From NCBI RefSeq assembly GCF_034432235.1, contig NZ_DAOUCJ010000093.1, forward strand, positions 1-53,536: a DNA stretch of 53,536 bases, given 5' to 3'. Positions 50,544-53,536 of the stretch are shown in pieces; position 1 is the first letter of the stretch, and each line of letters opens with the position of its first letter. Both the position numbers and the translations under genes were made by a program. A model generated the notes under the pieces. It made no database searches. It saw only the letters and a program-made list of their open reading frames with translations, and was not told the DNA's origin. This DNA is from Thermoflexus sp. GTDB lineage: Bacteria; Chloroflexota; Anaerolineae; Thermoflexales; Thermoflexaceae.

Positions 50544-51860
50544 TTAATCTTCACGCAGATAACGGAGCTCGTGGGCTTTGCGCTCCAATTCTTCCCGGAA
50601 ATCCGGATGGGCGATCCCAATCAGGGCGCGGGCCCGCTGGCGGATGGTCTTCCCATAGAGGTCCGCGACTCCCCACTCGGTGACCACGAAGCGAACGTGG
50701 TTGCGGGTGGTGGTGACCCCGGCGCCGGGTTTCAGCATGGGCACAATGCGGCTGACCACCGTGCCGTCCTTCAGGCGGGCGGTGCTGGGGAGGGCGATGA
50801 TCGGCAACCCCCCACGGGATCGCGAGGCGCCATAGATGAAATCCAGCTGGCCTCCCACACCACTGTAAAACAAATGGCCGATGCTATCCGCGCAGACCTG
50901 GCCGGTCAGGTCCACCTCAATGGCGGAGTTGATGGCTACCATGCGCTCGTTCTGGGCGATAACGAACGGATCGTTCACATAGTCGGTGGGATGCAATTCG
51001 ATAATCGGGTTGTCGTGAGCGAACTCATACAGTCGCCGCGTGCCCAGCATAAAGCCCGCCACGATCTTCCCCGGATGAAGGGTCTTCCGCTCCCCGGTGA
51101 TCACTCCTCTCTCCACCAGGTCGATGATCCCATCAGAGAACAACTCGGTGTGGACCCCCAGGTCCTTGTGGTGGATGAGGGACCGGAGCACCGCGTCCGG
51201 GATGGCTCCGATCCCGGTCTGCAGCGTGGCGCCGTCCGGGATCATGGCGGCGATGTGTTCCGCGATGCGTCGGGCGACCTCGGACTGCTCGGCCATATGG
51301 ACTTCGGGGAGAGGATACGATACGGGGACGATGGCGGTGAGCCGGGAGATATGGATGAAACTATCGCCCAGGGTTCGGGGCATGTGCTCGTTCACCTCGG
51401 CGATCACCATGCGAGCGGAATGAGCCGCCGGCTTGGTGATCCCCACTTCCACACCGAAGGAGCAGAACCCGTGCTCATCGGGTGGCGAGACCTGGATCAG
51501 GGCGACATCCAGGGGAAGGCGACCGCTGCGGAACAGGCCGGGGATCTCCGAAAGGAAGCAGGGGGTGAAATCCGCCCGGCCTTCCTGGACTGCCCGGCGG
51601 ACGTTATCACTGATGAAGAGGGTGTTCACCCGGATGTGCCGCTCCATTCCGGGGGCGACGTAATCCGCGGGGCCCACGGTGAGGACCTGCACGATCTCCA
51701 CGTTCTCCAGGTTGGGGGCGTATTCCACCAGGGCAGCCAGCAACCGCTGGGGGACGCCACAGTTTCCGGACAGGAAGACCCGCATCCCGGATCGGATGTG
51801 GCGGCGGATCGCTTCTTCCGCGGTCATCAGTTTTTCCCGGTAGATCTCCATCCACGACAT
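50544..51860 (-). CDS. Acetyl-CoA hydrolase/transferase family protein
   Basis: A 438-residue family I CoA-transferase (4-hydroxybutyrate or acetate CoA-transferase type). Motifs: LQTGIGAIPDAVLRSLIHHK, then LGVHTELFSDGIIDLVERGV with the catalytic Glu, and FYSGVGGQLDFIYGASRSRG with the oxyanion GVGGQ. It swaps CoA between acids. ATG 51860 follows GGGAGG. It lies between alanine dehydrogenase and the acyl-CoA synthetase on one strand, suggesting a small acid/amino acid operon. Confidence 0.9.
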   Translation of the reverse strand: MSWMEIYREKLMTAEEAIRRHIRSGMRVFLSGNCGVPQRLLAALVEYAPNLENVEIVQVLTVGPADYVAPGMERHIRVNTLFISDNVRRAVQEGRADFTPCFLSEIPGLFRSGRLPLDVALIQVSPPDEHGFCSFGVEVGITKPAAHSARMVIAEVNEHMPRTLGDSFIHISRLTAIVPVSYPLPEVHMAEQSEVARRIAEHIAAMIPDGATLQTGIGAIPDAVLRSLIHHKDLGVHTELFSDGIIDLVERGVITGERKTLHPGKIVAGFMLGTRRLYEFAHDNPIIELHPTDYVNDPFVIAQNERMVAINSAIEVDLTGQVCADSIGHLFYSGVGGQLDFIYGASRSRGGLPIIALPSTARLKDGTVVSRIVPMLKPGAGVTTTRNHVRFVVTEWGVADLYGKTIRQRARALIGIAHPDFREELERKAHELRYLRED

Positions 51861-51885
51861 CCGAGGCCTCCCGGAAAGGGATTCT

Positions 51886-52992
51886 TCAGTGACGGACCGA
51901 GGCTTCCAGTTCCAGAACACGGGCCAGCTCCGGATGCACCACCCGGCCCTCCCGGGTGTTGACGCCGCGGGCCAGGGCCGGGTTCCGGGCCAGGGCCTCC
52001 TCCAGGCCTAGCCGGGCGATCTCCTCCAGGAACGGCCACAGGGCGTTCGTCAGCGCATGGGTTGCCGTCCGCCCCAACACGCCGGTCATGTTCGGCACCG
52101 CATAGTGGATCACTTCTTCCTCCACAAAGATCGGGTCCCGATGAGTGGTTGGGCGGCTGGTTTCGACGCATCCGCCCTGATCGATGGAGATATCCATAAT
52201 GAGCGCGCGCGGCTTCATCGTCCGGACCATCTCCCGGGTGATGAGGATGGGGGCGCGGGCGCCGGGCACCAGCACCGCGCCGATCAGCACATCCGCGAAG
52301 CGGACGACCTTACGCAGGTTGTAGGGATGCGAGATCATAGTCACGACGTGGCCGCCGAGCAGCTCTTCCAGACGCTGGAGCCGGCGGATGTCCTTATCCA
52401 GCACGTAGACGCTGGCCCCCATGCCAGCGAAAGCCCGTGCGGCGTTCGATCCAACGACTCCCGCTCCCAGGATCACCACTTCAGCGGGGGGGATGCCTGG
52501 GGCACCGCCCAGCAGGATCCCTTTGCCGCCGCGGTCGTTCTGAAGGAGCGTCGCGGCGACATGGGCGGCCATCCGTCCGGCGATCGTGCTGATCGGGGCG
52601 AGGATCGGAAGGCTTCCGTCATCGGCCTGCACGGTTTCGTAAGCGATGGCGGTGACCCGCCGCTGGAGGAGGAGGTCGATCTTATCTCGACGGGCAGCCG
52701 CCAGGTGAAGGAAACCCATCAGGGCCTGCCCCTCGCGGAGCCATTCGAACTCCTCCGGAGTCGGCCGGGCCACCTTGACCACCAGATCTGCCCGTCCGTA
52801 GACCTCCAGGCCGGAATATACAATCTGAGCCCCTGCATGGCGATAGTCCTCATCGGTGAAACCCGCGCCAAGGCCGGCCCCGCTCTCCACCCATACGGTG
52901 TGGCCGGCCTGAACCAGCATCTCCACCCCCGCAGGGGTGAGGCTCACCCGATATTCCTCTGTCCGACGCTCCTTCGGGATCCCAATGTGCAT
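51886..52992 (-). CDS. ald: Alanine dehydrogenase
   Basis: A 368-residue enzyme that interconverts alanine and pyruvate with NAD. N-terminal signature: MHIGIPKERRTEEYRVSLTP. Substrate-binding VVKVARPTPEEFEWLREGQ and FLHLAAARRDK; the Rossmann motif VVILGAGVVGSNAARAFAGM; MDISIDQGGCVETSRPTTH and YAVPNMTGVLGRTATHALTN. ATG 52992 has GGAGG five bases upstream. First gene of the run that continues to dgkA. Confidence 0.96.
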   Translation of the reverse strand: MHIGIPKERRTEEYRVSLTPAGVEMLVQAGHTVWVESGAGLGAGFTDEDYRHAGAQIVYSGLEVYGRADLVVKVARPTPEEFEWLREGQALMGFLHLAAARRDKIDLLLQRRVTAIAYETVQADDGSLPILAPISTIAGRMAAHVAATLLQNDRGGKGILLGGAPGIPPAEVVILGAGVVGSNAARAFAGMGASVYVLDKDIRRLQRLEELLGGHVVTMISHPYNLRKVVRFADVLIGAVLVPGARAPILITREMVRTMKPRALIMDISIDQGGCVETSRPTTHRDPIFVEEEVIHYAVPNMTGVLGRTATHALTNALWPFLEEIARLGLEEALARNPALARGVNTREGRVVHPELARVLELEASVRH

Positions 52993-53106
52993 GCGAACCT
53001 CCGCGATCTCCGGTCTATTCCGCTGGCGAATCAATGTCGCAAAACAGGTCTCGGGGAAAGCGCAGTCCCTCTCCGTTGCTCTGGAAGATTAGGGAGGAAA
53101 GCCAGC

Positions 53107-53135
53107 CGTGCAATGCGCAATTTCTATCATATAAT
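53107..53135 (+). promoter_or_regulatory. Probable promoter of the right-edge coiled-coil gene
   Basis: TATAAT at 53130-53135 is a perfect -10 box. The -35 position 17 bases upstream is CGTGCA, a weak match. The gene starts 30 bases later with GGAGG before its ATG. Confidence 0.55.
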
Positions 53136-53165
53136 TGAGAACGGATTCGTGCTCCGGAGGCCCAG

Positions 53166-53536
53166 ATGTCGATCGCATCCAAGGATCTGCCTGTCCTCCT
53201 GAAACTGCTGGAACAGCATCCAGAGTGGCGGGAAGCGCTGCGAGCTCTTCTGTTTTCCGAAGAGCTGCTGCAAATGCCTCAGGAGTTTGAGGGGTTCCGG
53301 GCGGAGGTCTATCGCCGGTTTGCCGAGCTGGCTGAAGCACTTACTCGTTCGATAGAGGCGCAAACCCGCTTGATCGAGGCGCAGACGGGCGTGGCGGAGC
53401 GGGTGGCCCGTCTGGAGGAGGTGGTGGCGCAGCTGGTGGAGGCGCAAGCCCGTCTGGAGGAGGCGATGGCGCAGCTGGCGGAGCGGGTGGGCCGTCTGGA
53501 GGAGGCGATGGCGCAGCTGGCGGAGCGGGTGGGCCG
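53166..53536 (+). CDS. Coiled-coil protein, 5' part (cut by window end)
   Basis: At least 123 codons: a helical N-terminus (LPVLLKLLEQHPEWREALRA) and a coiled coil of 14-residue units such as LEEAMAQLAERVGR. The N-terminus resembles that of the 9.2-kb gene (DLLRALKEHPEWQEELRRLL), so the two are paralogs; the missing 3' end may carry the same nuclease-like domain. The last 42-base unit is repeated exactly (53454-53495, then 53496 to the edge). Confidence 0.8.
   Translation, partial: MSIASKDLPVLLKLLEQHPEWREALRALLFSEELLQMPQEFEGFRAEVYRRFAELAEALTRSIEAQTRLIEAQTGVAERVARLEEVVAQLVEAQARLEEAMAQLAERVGRLEEAMAQLAERVG
53454..53536 (+). repeat. Exact 42-base tandem repeat inside the coiled-coil gene
   Basis: The unit at 53454-53495 is followed by 41 identical bases up to the edge. 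It encodes LEEAMAQLAERVGR. The array probably continues outside the window. Confidence 0.85.

Overview
The window is GC-rich, densely coded bacterial DNA. A ba3-type cytochrome oxidase, a SufR-controlled suf operon, a helicase-loading locus, long Ala/Glu/Arg coiled-coil proteins and hairpin-rich intergenic repeats together suggest a thermophilic, aerobic member of the Chloroflexota (Thermoflexus-like). That placement is an inference from gene content; no rRNA or other marker is present to fix it.

Layout. 0.1-3.6 kb: accessory segment on the minus strand with a two-TM protein, a lipoprotein, two tiny Cys-rich peptide genes with a shared C-terminus, a MauD-like thioredoxin gene interrupted by TGA, a gene remnant, and on the plus strand a LuxR-type HTH protein. 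4.0-9.2 kb (+): ECF sigma factor with a membrane partner, thiol peroxidase, uvrA. 9.2-11.2 kb: coiled-coil nuclease-like protein divergent from a HpcH/HpaI aldolase, then tRNA-Gln. 11.3-16.6 kb (-): respiratory cluster in transcriptional order Rrf2 regulator, 41-residue oxidase subunit IIa, subunit II (CuA), CBS protein, subunit I, SCO1, PCuAC copper chaperone, cytochrome c. 17-20 kb (+): CpXC protein, PyrK-like flavoprotein, Nudix hydrolase. 20-27.7 kb (-): metallopeptidase, AEC transporter, HEAT protein, two related glycoside hydrolases. 28-31.5 kb (-): dnaB, DnaD-like and a DnaC-type protein holding two complete AAA+ modules, as overlapping genes. 32-34.6 kb: BFN/DUF151 nuclease and hutH. 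34.6-38.2 kb (+): tig-clpP-clpX behind a consensus promoter. 38.3-46 kb: sufC-sufB(intein)-sufD-sufS divergent from sufR-sufT. 46-53 kb (-): GT-C-like membrane protein, dgkA, acyl-CoA synthetase, CoA-transferase, alanine dehydrogenase. The right edge cuts a second coiled-coil gene that resembles the one at 9.2 kb.

How the genes work together. The oxidase block contains structural subunits plus CuA maturation factors (SCO1, PCuAC) and a candidate electron donor (cytochrome c). The suf block is a complete Fe-S assembly system with its Fe-S-sensing repressor, read from two nearly mirror-image promoters. dnaB, the DnaD-like gene and the double AAA+ gene form a probable helicase-loading unit. tig-clpP-clpX is a folding and proteolysis operon. 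The points most worth a second look are the paralogous Cys-rich microproteins near the left edge, the tandem DnaC-type loader, the mirror-image suf promoters, the SufB intein, and the thiol peroxidase that lacks its resolving cysteine.
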